The position numbers were made by a program, and so were the translations under genes. Shown piece after piece: positions 1-9,063 of a stretch of 64,000 nucleotides of DNA (its first letter is position 1; the number at the start of each line of letters is the position of its first letter). The stretch comes from an uncultured Clostridia bacterium. Its GTDB lineage: Bacteria; Bacillota; Clostridia; Oscillospirales; Acutalibacteraceae. The DNA is taken from positions 1 to 64,000 of the forward strand of contig CALEJF010000003.1 of NCBI GenBank assembly GCA_937898625.1, written 5' to 3'. The notes under the pieces were generated by a model, which saw nothing but the letters and a program-made list of their open reading frames with translations, made no database searches and was not told where the DNA came from.

Positions 1-968
1 GCAGCGTATGCATATACTGCTGTTTCCATTTCTGCACCGAGTGAAGCAACTTCAATAGTAGCAGAGTCAGTAGCAGTTACAGCACCGTCGCCGTTAACGT
101 CGCCGAATACAACGAGTGTATACTGAGCTACTTCGTTACCGTCAAGATCCATAACAACGAGGGTTGCGCCTGTACCATTTGCATAACCAGCCTCGTTGGC
201 AACCATCTGGAATGTACCGTTTACAACAGTAAAATATTCTGCCAAATCCTCAACACTTATTCCTGAAGGAACACCATAAATGTACTTCTTCTCAGTATCA
301 ACAACAGCCGTTGTGTCTGCATTGGCAATAAGAGCAGAGCCTTCGCTTGATATAATCACATTTGCCAAGGCATTTGACAAATCAATATTCTCTACATTTT
401 CAGGGATTGCATTGATTGTTCTTCCGCTAACAGGTGAGCCGAAATAGAGCATTCCCGCAACATTTTCGTCAGTTTTTGCAGACTTGGCAACACATTTTAT
501 AGTTTCTGTACCTGCCACACCAACCTTTGCGGTAATTTTAAAGGTAAGGACAACATTATCCATAGTTTCTGGTATATCTTCACCTGCACCGCCTATGTAA
601 GTTGCAAGAACAAAGCCAAAATTTTCGGAATTTATGCCTGTATTTGCATAAACCTTTGTTGTGTCAGCACTTTGTTCCTCTGTTATTGCGCTTTTAACTG
701 CATAATCTGTTAAAGTTGCCGTTGCATCGCTGACAGTAACAAGATTTTGGTCATAAAATACGGGAATTGACATTGTGGCAATAGGATAATTTGCAGTTAC
801 CTTAACGGAAACTATTGCAGATTCTCCCGGGGAGAGCTCCTCCTTATCTACTGTTATAACAACCGCTGTTTCTTTTGTGTTTGCAGTTGCAATAAAAACC
901 GTCGTTGCTATGCCGATTATTAAAATTAAAGAAAGTACTATGCCGATTATCTTTTTACTTTTTTTCAT
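1..968 (-). CDS. Secreted cohesin-like/dockerin-like protein (C-terminus cut by window edge)
   Basis: The reading frame runs from the ATG at 968 to the left edge, giving 322 codons without a stop. Residues 1-31 are a lysine-rich start plus a hydrophobic stretch ending in Ala, i.e. a signal peptide. Residues ~38-190 start with LSPGESAIVSVKV and contain ATMSIPVFYDQNLV, the beta-strand pattern of cohesin-like modules. After residue ~235 comes a module nearly identical to the C-terminus of the 1843-residue protein at 3178-8709, including a dockerin-like loop GDVNGDGAVTATDSAT. A second loop probably lies beyond the edge. The protein is likely exported and cell-surface or complex associated. Which partner it binds is unknown. 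The usual dockerin LKRYL helix is replaced by VEVASLG, so cohesin binding is unproven. Confidence 0.75.
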   Translation of the reverse strand, partial: MKKSKKIIGIVLSLILIIGIATTVFIATANTKETAVVITVDKEELSPGESAIVSVKVTANYPIATMSIPVFYDQNLVTVSDATATLTDYAVKSAITEEQSADTTKVYANTGINSENFGFVLATYIGGAGEDIPETMDNVVLTFKITAKVGVAGTETIKCVAKSAKTDENVAGMLYFGSPVSGRTINAIPENVENIDLSNALANVIISSEGSALIANADTTAVVDTEKKYIYGVPSGISVEDLAEYFTVVNGTFQMVANEAGYANGTGATLVVMDLDGNEVAQYTLVVFGDVNGDGAVTATDSATIEVASLGAEMETAVYAYA

Positions 969-1118
969 AGTAACACCCTTTTTACTATTATTTATGTCTC
1001 TATTTTATCACTCCACATCACACCTTGTCAATCGCGATTTTGTTGTGATATTTTATCTAAATATAGCAGCATTGCTCAATTTTGGGAATTGAAATTTATC
1101 GGGATGTTTCGATATACT

Positions 1119-1136
1119 AACAAATTGGAGTTTGTC
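1119..1136. repeat. Interspersed palindrome, variant copy
   Basis: AACAAATTGGAGTTTGTC is a diverged member of a palindrome family (core GACAAATTCAAATTTGTC) found only between genes in this window. It lies 24 bp before the larger 1160-1283 element. Confidence 0.55.
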
Positions 1137-1159
1137 AGGCTCTTTGATTTATTATTTTC

Positions 1160-1283
1160 GGCTCCCTCTGACGAGGGAGCTGTCTGCGAAGCAGACTGAG
1201 GGAGAGATTTAGTAAACACATAACCTTATCTCTCCCTCCGTCATTTTCTTACGAAAATGCCACCTCCCTCGTCAGAGGGAGGC
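1160..1283. repeat. Cruciform/MITE-like inverted-repeat element
   Basis: The ends are inverted copies of each other: GCTCCCTCTGACGAGGGAG at 1161 and its complement, with small changes, ending at 1283. Each end is itself a hairpin (CTCCCTC-TGAC-GAGGGAG). Inside are a TCTGC-GAA-GCAGA hairpin, a perfect 11-bp stem GAGGGAGAGAT/ATCTCTCCCTC and a CATTTTC-TTAC-GAAAATG hairpin. No reading frame lies within it. The design fits a small non-autonomous transposable element or REP-like unit. A related partial palindrome lies at 9500-9517. Confidence 0.7.
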
Positions 1284-1344
1284 ATTAATTCACAACGCAG
1301 TTCCGACACTTTGCACTTTGCGTTTTGCATTTATCATTCTCCCC

Positions 1345-1360
1345 GACAAATTCAAATTTA
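1345..1360. repeat. Interspersed palindrome copy
   Basis: GACAAATTCAAATTTA is one base short of the full palindrome and is followed by TCAAATTGTC. Confidence 0.6.
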
Positions 1361-1444
1361 TCAAATTGTCTGAAATGATATTTATTTCCCCATCTTACCT
1401 CGTTCGTTAGATTCTTTTAATTCTACATTCTGCATTAATTAAAA

Positions 1445-1469
1445 CCCCCCGAGGGAATACCTCGGGGGG
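1445..1469 (-). terminator. Intrinsic terminator
   Basis: Perfect 10-bp stem CCCCCCGAGG/CCTCGGGGGG with a 5-nt loop. It is followed on the minus strand by TTTTAATT, so it ends the transcript of the 458-residue protein and the 42-residue peptide. On the plus strand it is followed by AAAATTATTTTTTT and could work there too. Confidence 0.85.
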
Positions 1470-1510
1470 AAAATTATTTTTTTATCTTTCCTGTAGGGTG
1501 AGAAATGGGA

Positions 1511-1639
1511 TTAACCCCACCAACCGTCACCCATACCAGCATCAGTATCAGGGTCACTGTTACCGATTGAAAGTGTGATTACATCCTCGATTTCGTAAAC
1601 TGTTACATCGAAATCAGGTGTTACATATTCACGTATCAT
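1511..1639 (-). CDS. 42-residue leader-like small peptide (possible RiPP-type precursor)
   Basis: ATG at 1639, TAA at 1511-1513. A strong ribosome-binding site AAGAAAGGGG lies 10-11 nt upstream. The peptide begins MIREYVTPDFDVTVYEIEDV and ends GMGDGWWG; it has no Cys, no Lys and no signal peptide. Its first 26 residues resemble the start of the 90-residue peptide at 38522-38794 beside the radical SAM gene: shared E4, Y5, P8, an acidic pair near 18-19, and I21-x-x-S-I. It follows the 458-residue gene by 59 bp and precedes a strong terminator, so it is probably co-transcribed. I infer a leader plus a Gly/Asp/Trp-rich core. No function is established, and a small structural protein is also possible. 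Confidence 0.6.
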   Translation of the reverse strand: MIREYVTPDFDVTVYEIEDVITLSIGNSDPDTDAGMGDGWWG

Positions 1640-1698
1640 AGCTCTGTAAGCCCCTTTCTTATTATATAGACATTGTTCTAAACATATTTTTTTACTGA

Positions 1699-3075
1699 TT
1701 ATGCTTCTGGGAAAGCACTATCATAATGTGCGTCGAACAATTCTGCGAAAGAAACTGTCTGAGCTGTTGGGTAATAAGCGTATGTCATTACACCATCTTT
1801 TTCGTACTTGATGTAACCAACTGCAACAAGGCTGTTATCATAGTCATCATCTGTCATGCCAGTAACAACACATGAGAAACCATAGTTGCCAGTACCAAAG
1901 ATGTCTGCATTTCTTGAAATGAAGTTAACTGTCTTCTTTGTATAGCCTTCTGCTTCTGTACCGTTTTCAACGAGACCCATAACAGCTGCTGCTGAAGGAG
2001 CTGCTACATTGCTGCCTGCTGCGAATACAAAACCGATTTCTTTAATCATTTCTTTAGCCTTTGCTTCTGTCTCAAATGTTGCTGTGAAGTCAGCACCTGT
2101 GATTTTTGCAAGAGCACGAATGTCGTATTCACCTGCATATTCACCTGCATCGTCTTTGTGGAAACGAATCTGACCCTTGAGTGGGTTAACGATTGATGTT
2201 GCTGGGAATTCTGGACCTGATTCTTCAACTACTGCGTTTGAAACAACGTTCATTGATGGAACGAGAGCCTGGTAATTTGTAGCACCCTGGAAGTAGCCGA
2301 GACCTTTACCGTCATAGTTACCATCAACTGTAAAGCAATCGTCTGTGAATACACCGAATTCTGCACCTGTTACATCATCAGCAATTGCTTCAAAGTAAAG
2401 AGTGAACATTCTGTTCCAAGCTGTGCTTGTTGTAATACCCTCAATTGTGTTAAAGTAAGCTGTCTTTGTTTTACCTGCAACGTTGATACTTGAGTATACA
2501 ACACCTGTGTCTGCAGGAAGACCTGCACCCCATTTGTTATAAAGTGGGTGGTCAGGAGAAACAAGTTCAGTTGTAACCTTGATACCTTCTGAGTTTGCAT
2601 TACCAAGACCAATACATTTTGCAAGAGCCTTTGTTGTAGCTGTTGTACCGTTTGCTCTATACATACCTGTGTTGTTCATATAGTCACCAAGTGAGTATGC
2701 ATAAACAGCACCTTCGCCCATATCTGTGTAGTATGTGTCCTGGTCCATACCTGCACCATAAGGATATGTCATATCACCATCAGAAAGTGTAATTGGTGCA
2801 AAGAGAGTCTTGTTGTAGTGGAAAGGTGTAATTAAGATATCAACTGGCTTTGCAGATTTCATCCATACTGTAACAGCGTAGATATTATCAGCAGACCATT
2901 CAGCTGAACCAGCAGCTGTTTCTGGAACAGTAGATACTTTTTCAACTGTGTACTTAATGTCAATATCAGCTGTTCCTTCAGGACCTCTTGTATAAGCAGA
3001 AGCCATAACAGTAAATACTGAAAGAACCATTACTACAGCAAGGAAAAGGCTCAATAATTTCTTTGATTTAACCAT
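1699..3075 (-). CDS. Secreted protein with cohesin-like N-terminal region, unknown function
   Basis: 458 residues. Residues 1-27 form a signal peptide (Lys-rich start, LLSLFLAVVMVLSVF core, cleavage near ASA-YT). Residues ~60-280 look like a beta-sandwich resembling cohesin or other surface adhesion modules (AVTVWMKSAKPVDILITPF). Residues ~290-455 form a second, Ala/Gly-rich domain with many beta-strand-like repeats. There is no catalytic motif, cell-wall sorting signal, SLH domain or dockerin that I can see. The signal peptide closely resembles those of its two neighbours, which suggests a family of surface proteins produced together. The start is backed by GGAGG upstream of the ATG. I do not recognise a specific family. 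Confidence 0.7.
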   Translation of the reverse strand: MVKSKKLLSLFLAVVMVLSVFTVMASAYTRGPEGTADIDIKYTVEKVSTVPETAAGSAEWSADNIYAVTVWMKSAKPVDILITPFHYNKTLFAPITLSDGDMTYPYGAGMDQDTYYTDMGEGAVYAYSLGDYMNNTGMYRANGTTATTKALAKCIGLGNANSEGIKVTTELVSPDHPLYNKWGAGLPADTGVVYSSINVAGKTKTAYFNTIEGITTSTAWNRMFTLYFEAIADDVTGAEFGVFTDDCFTVDGNYDGKGLGYFQGATNYQALVPSMNVVSNAVVEESGPEFPATSIVNPLKGQIRFHKDDAGEYAGEYDIRALAKITGADFTATFETEAKAKEMIKEIGFVFAAGSNVAAPSAAAVMGLVENGTEAEGYTKKTVNFISRNADIFGTGNYGFSCVVTGMTDDDYDNSLVAVGYIKYEKDGVMTYAYYPTAQTVSFAELFDAHYDSAFPEA

Positions 3076-3128
3076 TATTGTTTTTCCTCCAATAAATTAT
3101 CAAAACTATTTAATTTTCGTACTTTTTA

Positions 3129-3155
3129 TGAGTTGGTGAGTTGCCCCACCAACTC
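3129..3155. other. Strong hairpin between surface-protein genes
   Basis: GAGTTGGTG and CACCAACTC pair with a 9-nt loop. On the minus strand it follows the 1843-residue gene but lacks a U-run (next bases ATAAAAAG). On the plus strand a T-rich tract follows. It may be a weak terminator or an mRNA-processing hairpin that lets some transcription reach the 458-residue gene. Confidence 0.5.
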
Positions 3156-3177
3156 TTCTTTATTTGTTTAGCTTAAA

Positions 3178-6100
3178 TTAAGCTGCATAAGGGTTAACTG
3201 TAATTTCGCCACCAAGAGAAGCAACTTCAACAGTAGCAGAGTCAGTAGCTGTGATAGAACCGTCACCGTTTACGTCTGCAGCGTATGCATATACTGCTGT
3301 TTCCATTTCTGCACCGAGTGAAGCAACTTCAACAGTAGCAGAATCAGTAGCTGATACAGCTGCGTCGCCGTTAACGTCGCCGAATACAACGAGTGTGTAC
3401 TGAGCTACTTCGTTACCCTTTGTATCTTTAACAACGAGAGTTGCACCTGTACCATTTGTATAGCCACTTTCGTTAGCTTTCATTTCAAATGTACCGTTTT
3501 CAACTGAGAAGAACAAGTTTACATCTTCACCAGCTACAACACCGTAAACATAACCATTTTCAGTGTCAACAACACCTGTTTCAAGACCACCAAGAACTGG
3601 CTCAGAAACTGCAGATTCGAAGTTAGCAATAGCTGCTTCAAGAGCTGCGTTAGCTGCGTTAACCTTAGCCTGGTTATTCTGGTTGTCTGGACGGTCATTC
3701 TCTGCATATTCAAGAGCTGAATCTGCATAGAGGTTGAACATCATTGGTGAACCGTCGTCGTTGTACTTAAGTTCGCCAGCTGTCTTTTCGCCGTCCTCAA
3801 CTTCCTGGTCATTAATGCTGTATACTGCCTGATAGTTGTAACCAAGAGCAGAGATAAGCTGTGCATATGCGTCTTCTTCAGAGCCTTCGTAGCTTTCTGC
3901 GAGAGCCCATTCGCCGTCGCCTGCATTCATAGAAGCGAAGATAGCGTTAGCTGTTTCGATGTTCTTAAGAAGGTCAGCTGTACCGCCTGCTTCGATGAGT
4001 GAACGGTCTTTTTCGAGAAGGTTCTTGTAAGCAACCATAAGGTTGTACTTAACATCATAAATTCTTGAGTTGAAGTCTGAGAAGCCTTCTGGGTCATTAC
4101 CAGCTGCTACTGCTTCAGCAATTTCAAGAGCTTCTGCATACTTAGCCCATGAAGCTGCTGTATAATCATCTGCTACAAGGTTCTGTGCTTTAACGAATGC
4201 GATTTCTCTATCAAGGAACTTGAGGTGGTCATTAGCTTCGCTAGTATCTGCATTCAAGAACTGCTTGTAGAAAGCAAGACGAGATGTAAAGTCTTCAACA
4301 ATAAGTTTAGTTGTTGTAGGCATTCTCCACTCATCCTTAGCTGCTTTTGATGCTGAAACTGCTTCTGGGTCATTTTCTAATCTTGAGTATTCGATACCAG
4401 TTGCAATAGCAGCATTTTCTTCGTTTTCCATAACAAGGTCAAGTTCTGCTTCGCTGATACCTGAACCCTGGATGTAGTAATTGTCAAGAACCTTAGGAGC
4501 AAGATATGTTCTGTAAAGGTTTTCAGCAGCTACCTTAACATCATTGTAGTTAAAGTACTCATAGAATTCATAGTCCTGGAAGTTAATTTCCTTACCATCT
4601 ACGAAGTCGTTATCGATTTCTGCACGGAGATCCTGAACATACTGAGGAAGAGCTGCTGCTGAGCCAGATGCCTGAGCATCAGCAAGTGCTGTTTCGTAAG
4701 CTTCCTTAGCTGCTTCGAAGTCTTCGATTGCCTGAGGAATGTATGGCTGAATTGTCTTAACGTAGTCTGTTGCTTCGTTACCGTTCAATTCTGTCATCAT
4801 TGGATATGTTGCACCGTAAACAATTGTCTTCCAAGCATTATTATATGCGTTGTAAAGGTCAGCGCTTACACCCTGATTTGCATGATAGCCATTATCCTTA
4901 TTTTCAAGGTAGATATCATAGATATCGTAGTCGTTATAGTAGATGAAGTTTGGCTCATAAGTCTTATTGTCTGAACCATAAGCAACTGCGATACGACCCA
5001 TATCGTATGAACCATATGGGAATTCTGTGTCAGCTGTTACGCCATCCTTAGCCTTGTAAAGTTTACCGTAAGTGTGTTTATCACTTGTTGAAAGCTTTGA
5101 CTTGAAGCCCATTTCTGAGCCGGCTCTCATTGCAAAGTAGTCAGCTGCCTGGCCTGTTACATCATAATATGTCTTACCATCACAGTCGTTGCCATCCCAG
5201 TCAGGAGCAGCGATTGTACCAAGAGACTTGTCAGGTTTTGAAATAGCGATTGTTGGTTCTACATAGAAGATATGTACTTCATAATTTGTGATTGTGTCAT
5301 AGATATCTTCTGTAAATACGAACTTCTTCCATGGATCTGTACCTGTATAGTCAGTATCGTCGTCGCCATCCCAACGTCCTTCAACATTAGCATCTTCATA
5401 CTGGTTAGAGAAGAGGATTGTAAGAGATGTGTACTGTGTACCACCGATAGCCTGACCATCTTTACCTACATAGTCATAAGCAATTGTGATAGTAGCTGCT
5501 TCTTCACCGTTGTATGTACCGCCAATCTTAATGTCAAGTGTCTCGTATGGAGAAACAAGACCGTTACCGTCACCATAAGTGAATGTAAGTGTATTTGTTG
5601 TTGCGTCAGATGTAACTGACTTGATCTGAATGTCGTATGCGTGGTCTTCTACATCAGAGCTTCTGTGAGTCTCAAGCATACCTGATGAGTTGTTAAGAAC
5701 CTTAATAATTGTTGCATCAGCTTCAATTGTTGGATATACGCCATTACCTGTCCACTGGAATGCATAGTCATTACCGTCACGGAATGATGTCCAGATTTCT
5801 GGGTCTTTAACAACCTGTGGGTCTGTCTTCCAACCAAGAAGGAAGTTCAAGAATGGGAAGATTGTTCTACAACCACCATCTGTAACACCTGCGTTATAGA
5901 TAGCACCAACGATATTAACAATCATTGTTTTAAGGTTACCCTGATTTGCAAGTGTATCGAAGTCAGTAATTACATCTGGAATAAATGCAAAATTATTTGA
6001 TGAGTTACCAACCTTCTTGAAGATGAAGTTAACAATACCCTTAAGCTTTGTAGCAAGCTGGTCAAGAACATTAGCGTTTCTTACGAAACCTTCTGGAACG

Positions 6101-8709
6101 ATAAGAAGGTTAACAAGGTCGTCCCAACGAAGTTCAACAATAGCAAGGATAAAGTCATAACGAAGAAGCTGTTCGAGCTCTGTTTCGCAATCAGTTGCTT
6201 TTACATTGAGAATTTCGTCAACCGGAAGAAGTGCATTAAGAACTGCATCAAGTTTCTTCCATGGGTCCTGAGCTGTTGCAAGGTTGATTTCCTGTGCTTC
6301 ATTGTTCCATTTTACATCAACAAGGTTACCCATTGCCCAGCACCATTCAAATTCTGATGAAAGTGCCCAGTCAAGAATGTAGTCAAGCATGCCTTCCCAT
6401 TCAGCATTGAGAGCTTCCTGAGTTGTACCTGCTGCATATGTCTTACCGTCTACACCATAACCTGAATATGCTACGAATGAATTCCACTGAGTTGTGCCTT
6501 CACCCATATCAGCAAATGCACGGAGATACTCGAAACCAATGTTGATACCCATTGTAAGGATTACGTCGAACCAGTAACCTGCGTCTTTATTTGCTACGAA
6601 ATTCTTACCGCCATCTGTTGCACCAAAGTCTGTGTAAATAAGCTTGTCAAAGTCATATTCCGGTGCAAGGTATGCAGCGAATTCACGAACAACTGCTGCA
6701 AGGATAGCACCAACTTTAGCACCTGATGCTACGATTTCTGATTTGCCAGGAAGTGACATTGAAGGCATAAGCATATTAACAAGGTGAGCAGCGATACCTG
6801 TAAGGATTGTGTCGTTTTCTACTGCTGGGTCAACCTCTTCACCCTTAATTGTAACTGTTTCTACTACTTCGCCTTCATCATTTGTGAAGTAACCTGTGTA
6901 TGTCTTGTTAGCAAGCATAAGCTCTACATAGCATCTTTCGTTTTCTGCATAGTCGTCACCGAATACATGCTGAGGAGCAAGTCCGATAACTGCCTGTGCA
7001 ATAGCTTTAATGTTAGCAACAAGGTTTTCGTTGCCACCTGCTGTAAGAGCTGGTTTTGTCCACTGTGCTTCGAAACCTGAGATTGCGTCAACTGTTGCTG
7101 CTGAATCCTTAAGAGCTGTGTTAGCAACCTTAATAAGGAAGTCATTGAAGTTCATAAGGAGTGTATCGCTTGTTGAACCGCCGTTTTCAGGAACGAATTC
7201 GTTCATGAAGTCGCCTGTAATTTTATAATCCCAATTAATGATGTCGAAGTAGTTATTCTTCTGTGTAATGTCTCCAGCAAAAATCTGGTCTTCAAAACGA
7301 TAGTAGTGGTTACCGTTGATTACTGCGTAATCTGACCACTCCCAGAGATAGTCGCCCTGTTCTTTTGTGAAGAATTCATTTGAAGAATCTGGAAGAGCTT
7401 CAACTGCTTCGTCGCCAACCTGACCAACATATTTGAAGCTTGCACCAAGGAAGTCAGCAAGAGCTTTCTTAACTGAACCGTTAAGAACAACTGGTGCCAT
7501 GTTTGCAAACACATCAGGAATGAATGTGTAGAGGAGTTCAGCAAGGCTCATTGTCTGAAGGTCAAATTCATCACCGCTGAAGCCTGGAAGGAACTCAGAA
7601 TCATCATTGTACCATTTAAGTGACCATGTGTTGCCCCATTCGTCAGTTGCTTTCCAAACATATGTTGCACTACCTTCAACTTCCTGAGACATAACGAATG
7701 TCTGTTCTTCCTTAATGTAGTTATAAGCAGCTACATTGTTTGTATCGTCTGCATCTTCTGCAAGAGCTTTAGCTTCTTTTGCATTAACGATGTGGTAAAC
7801 TGTCATAACAGAACCAGGAGTTGTGCTGCTGAACTGATAGTAGCATCTTGGGCTGTTAGCTGATGGAGTACTAGGAGCTGCAGAACCTGTAGCTGTTGCA
7901 AGCCAGTTTGTATGCTCTGAAGTCATGTTACCGTTAGCATCATACTTAAGAGTTGTGATTGACATATCGTCGCTGAAGAGAGCCTTAACTCTTTCATTAG
8001 CAATTGTTTCAACGCCTTTAACAGTTACATTACCAATAGCTGCATTAGCAATGCTTGCATCATATGTCTGGATGTCTGTAAGAGTATCGTCCCATCTTTC
8101 AATCAATGGATAAACAAGACCCTTAATCATACCAGGAAGATTCATGATGATGTCTTCGATAGCTGACATATCGCCAAGGCTAACAAGACCAAGGTCAAGA
8201 CCGTCTGTGAATACCTTATTAACAAGAGTTGTGTTAGCACTAAGGAATTCAAGAATCTCAGAAAGGATTGTAAAGTTAGCTGTACCGTCACGGCTCATGC
8301 CTGTTGCCCATGTGTCAACGTTAAGAGATTCAAGAATACCAAGGTCAACGATACCCATTGCAATAGTAGCAAGTGTATCAGTAAAGGTATCCTTAATTGT
8401 ATCAAATGAGTAGCAGAGTCTGTCGATAGATGTCAAGTCAATAGTAACTGACAAACCAAGAACATCGAAAACCTTACCCATATTGATATTTGTCTTTGCG
8501 AGCAAGTTATCAAGAGCGTCAAATACGATTGAGGTTCTTGCTTCAAGAGAAAGTCTTGTAACCTGACCGTATGGTGAGTAAGCATTAAGTGCTTCCAACT
8601 CATCAACTGTCTTGTAAGCTGTCTTTGCTGCTGAACCCATTACTGAGAAAGCTGAAAGAGCAAGAACAACTGCAAGAACAACGCTCAAGAGTTTTTTCAT
8701 TTTGTTCAT
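3178..8709 (-). CDS. Giant secreted protein with C-terminal dockerin-like pair
   Basis: 1843 residues. A signal peptide covers residues 1-28 (LLSVVLAVVLALSAFSVMGSAA). The middle is a long, mostly unrecognised extracellular region rich in Asn, Asp, Thr and aromatic residues. FIVAR-like helical segments occur at about 1500-1560 (TAASWAKYAEALEIAEAV) and 1673-1693 (VNAANAALEAAIANFESA), as in sugar- or matrix-binding surface proteins. The last 67 residues hold two dockerin-like calcium loops, GDVNGDAAVSATDSAT at 1777 and ADVNGDGSITATDSAT near 1811, each followed by VEVASLG. The ~120-residue C-terminal module is nearly the same as that of the protein cut by the left edge. Translation starts after AGGAGGAAAAAAATT. 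A 350-nt structured leader precedes it, so expression may be controlled in the 5' UTR. Role: surface or complex assembly, inferred. Confidence 0.8.
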   Translation of the reverse strand: MNKMKKLLSVVLAVVLALSAFSVMGSAAKTAYKTVDELEALNAYSPYGQVTRLSLEARTSIVFDALDNLLAKTNINMGKVFDVLGLSVTIDLTSIDRLCYSFDTIKDTFTDTLATIAMGIVDLGILESLNVDTWATGMSRDGTANFTILSEILEFLSANTTLVNKVFTDGLDLGLVSLGDMSAIEDIIMNLPGMIKGLVYPLIERWDDTLTDIQTYDASIANAAIGNVTVKGVETIANERVKALFSDDMSITTLKYDANGNMTSEHTNWLATATGSAAPSTPSANSPRCYYQFSSTTPGSVMTVYHIVNAKEAKALAEDADDTNNVAAYNYIKEEQTFVMSQEVEGSATYVWKATDEWGNTWSLKWYNDDSEFLPGFSGDEFDLQTMSLAELLYTFIPDVFANMAPVVLNGSVKKALADFLGASFKYVGQVGDEAVEALPDSSNEFFTKEQGDYLWEWSDYAVINGNHYYRFEDQIFAGDITQKNNYFDIINWDYKITGDFMNEFVPENGGSTSDTLLMNFNDFLIKVANTALKDSAATVDAISGFEAQWTKPALTAGGNENLVANIKAIAQAVIGLAPQHVFGDDYAENERCYVELMLANKTYTGYFTNDEGEVVETVTIKGEEVDPAVENDTILTGIAAHLVNMLMPSMSLPGKSEIVASGAKVGAILAAVVREFAAYLAPEYDFDKLIYTDFGATDGGKNFVANKDAGYWFDVILTMGINIGFEYLRAFADMGEGTTQWNSFVAYSGYGVDGKTYAAGTTQEALNAEWEGMLDYILDWALSSEFEWCWAMGNLVDVKWNNEAQEINLATAQDPWKKLDAVLNALLPVDEILNVKATDCETELEQLLRYDFILAIVELRWDDLVNLLIVPEGFVRNANVLDQLATKLKGIVNFIFKKVGNSSNNFAFIPDVITDFDTLANQGNLKTMIVNIVGAIYNAGVTDGGCRTIFPFLNFLLGWKTDPQVVKDPEIWTSFRDGNDYAFQWTGNGVYPTIEADATIIKVLNNSSGMLETHRSSDVEDHAYDIQIKSVTSDATTNTLTFTYGDGNGLVSPYETLDIKIGGTYNGEEAATITIAYDYVGKDGQAIGGTQYTSLTILFSNQYEDANVEGRWDGDDDTDYTGTDPWKKFVFTEDIYDTITNYEVHIFYVEPTIAISKPDKSLGTIAAPDWDGNDCDGKTYYDVTGQAADYFAMRAGSEMGFKSKLSTSDKHTYGKLYKAKDGVTADTEFPYGSYDMGRIAVAYGSDNKTYEPNFIYYNDYDIYDIYLENKDNGYHANQGVSADLYNAYNNAWKTIVYGATYPMMTELNGNEATDYVKTIQPYIPQAIEDFEAAKEAYETALADAQASGSAAALPQYVQDLRAEIDNDFVDGKEINFQDYEFYEYFNYNDVKVAAENLYRTYLAPKVLDNYYIQGSGISEAELDLVMENEENAAIATGIEYSRLENDPEAVSASKAAKDEWRMPTTTKLIVEDFTSRLAFYKQFLNADTSEANDHLKFLDREIAFVKAQNLVADDYTAASWAKYAEALEIAEAVAAGNDPEGFSDFNSRIYDVKYNLMVAYKNLLEKDRSLIEAGGTADLLKNIETANAIFASMNAGDGEWALAESYEGSEEDAYAQLISALGYNYQAVYSINDQEVEDGEKTAGELKYNDDGSPMMFNLYADSALEYAENDRPDNQNNQAKVNAANAALEAAIANFESAVSEPVLGGLETGVVDTENGYVYGVVAGEDVNLFFSVENGTFEMKANESGYTNGTGATLVVKDTKGNEVAQYTLVVFGDVNGDAAVSATDSATVEVASLGAEMETAVYAYAADVNGDGSITATDSATVEVASLGGEITVNPYAA
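3278..3500 (-). repeat. Dockerin-like module repeated from 1-230
   Basis: Bases 3278-~3500 match 1-~230 with few differences and in the same frame. They encode the shared C-terminal linker plus the first dockerin-like loop. This suggests recent duplication or gene conversion between the two surface-protein genes. Confidence 0.75.
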
Positions 8710-8782
8710 AATTTTTTTCCTCCTATTAAATTTTGCATACTTATTATATATGCAAGTAAATAGTTCCCCATAACTTTTTTAC

Positions 8783-9037
8783 ATCGCCACGGGAGAGGCG
8801 ATAAGAGAGCATCAATCCCTCACTCTCTGACCATGCCGTGCAACTACATCCTGCATTCGGCAGAGTTCGACAAAAGCGCTCTAATTACCCGGACCGCCTT
8901 CACACCGCTTCCGCTTAAATTTACACTAAACAAAGCCGGCGGAAGACTGATGATACACACCCGAGTTATTACCTTAGGATGTGTATCTTTTCTGGGCACG
9001 AGGTGTGTCAAATTTAAAAAATTAGACACTTCGCCCC
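8783..9037 (-). ncRNA. Structured leader RNA of the 1843-residue protein gene (family not recognised)
   Basis: In an AT-rich genome this stretch is GC-rich and folds on the minus strand into a row of hairpins. In transcript order: GGGCGA/TCGTGCCC enclosing GTGTC/GACAC (9037-8994), GATACAC/GTGTATC (8987-8952), CTTCCGC/GCGGAAG (8945-8908), TGCCG/CGGCA with an inner TGCA/TGCA (8862-8834), AGAGAG/CTCTCT (8828-8804) and ATCGCC/GGCGAT (8802-8783). A consensus promoter lies just upstream (9064-9092). No U-run follows the last stem, so the RNA probably continues into the coding region as a ~350-nt leader. I could not match it to cobalamin, c-di-GMP, c-di-AMP, lysine, SAM, T-box, 6S, tmRNA or SRP RNA consensus sequences. 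Confidence 0.6.
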
Positions 9038-9063
9038 ATTACACCATTCCTATGGTTATAATC

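Larger units (their letters stand above)
969..1510. other. Repeat-rich intergenic region without a gene
   Basis: This 542-bp stretch holds the 1160-1283 cruciform element, two copies of the GACAAATT palindrome (1119 and 1345), a fragment CAACGCAGTT whose inverted copy is at 9475-9486, and the terminator at 1445-1469. I see no convincing coding frame in it. Confidence 0.6.

Noticed and set aside
8783..9037. Possible cobalamin, c-di-GMP, c-di-AMP, lysine or SAM riboswitch
   Set aside because: None of the core consensus strings of these families (for example the B12-box or GEMM loops) could be found, so only an unassigned structured leader is claimed.
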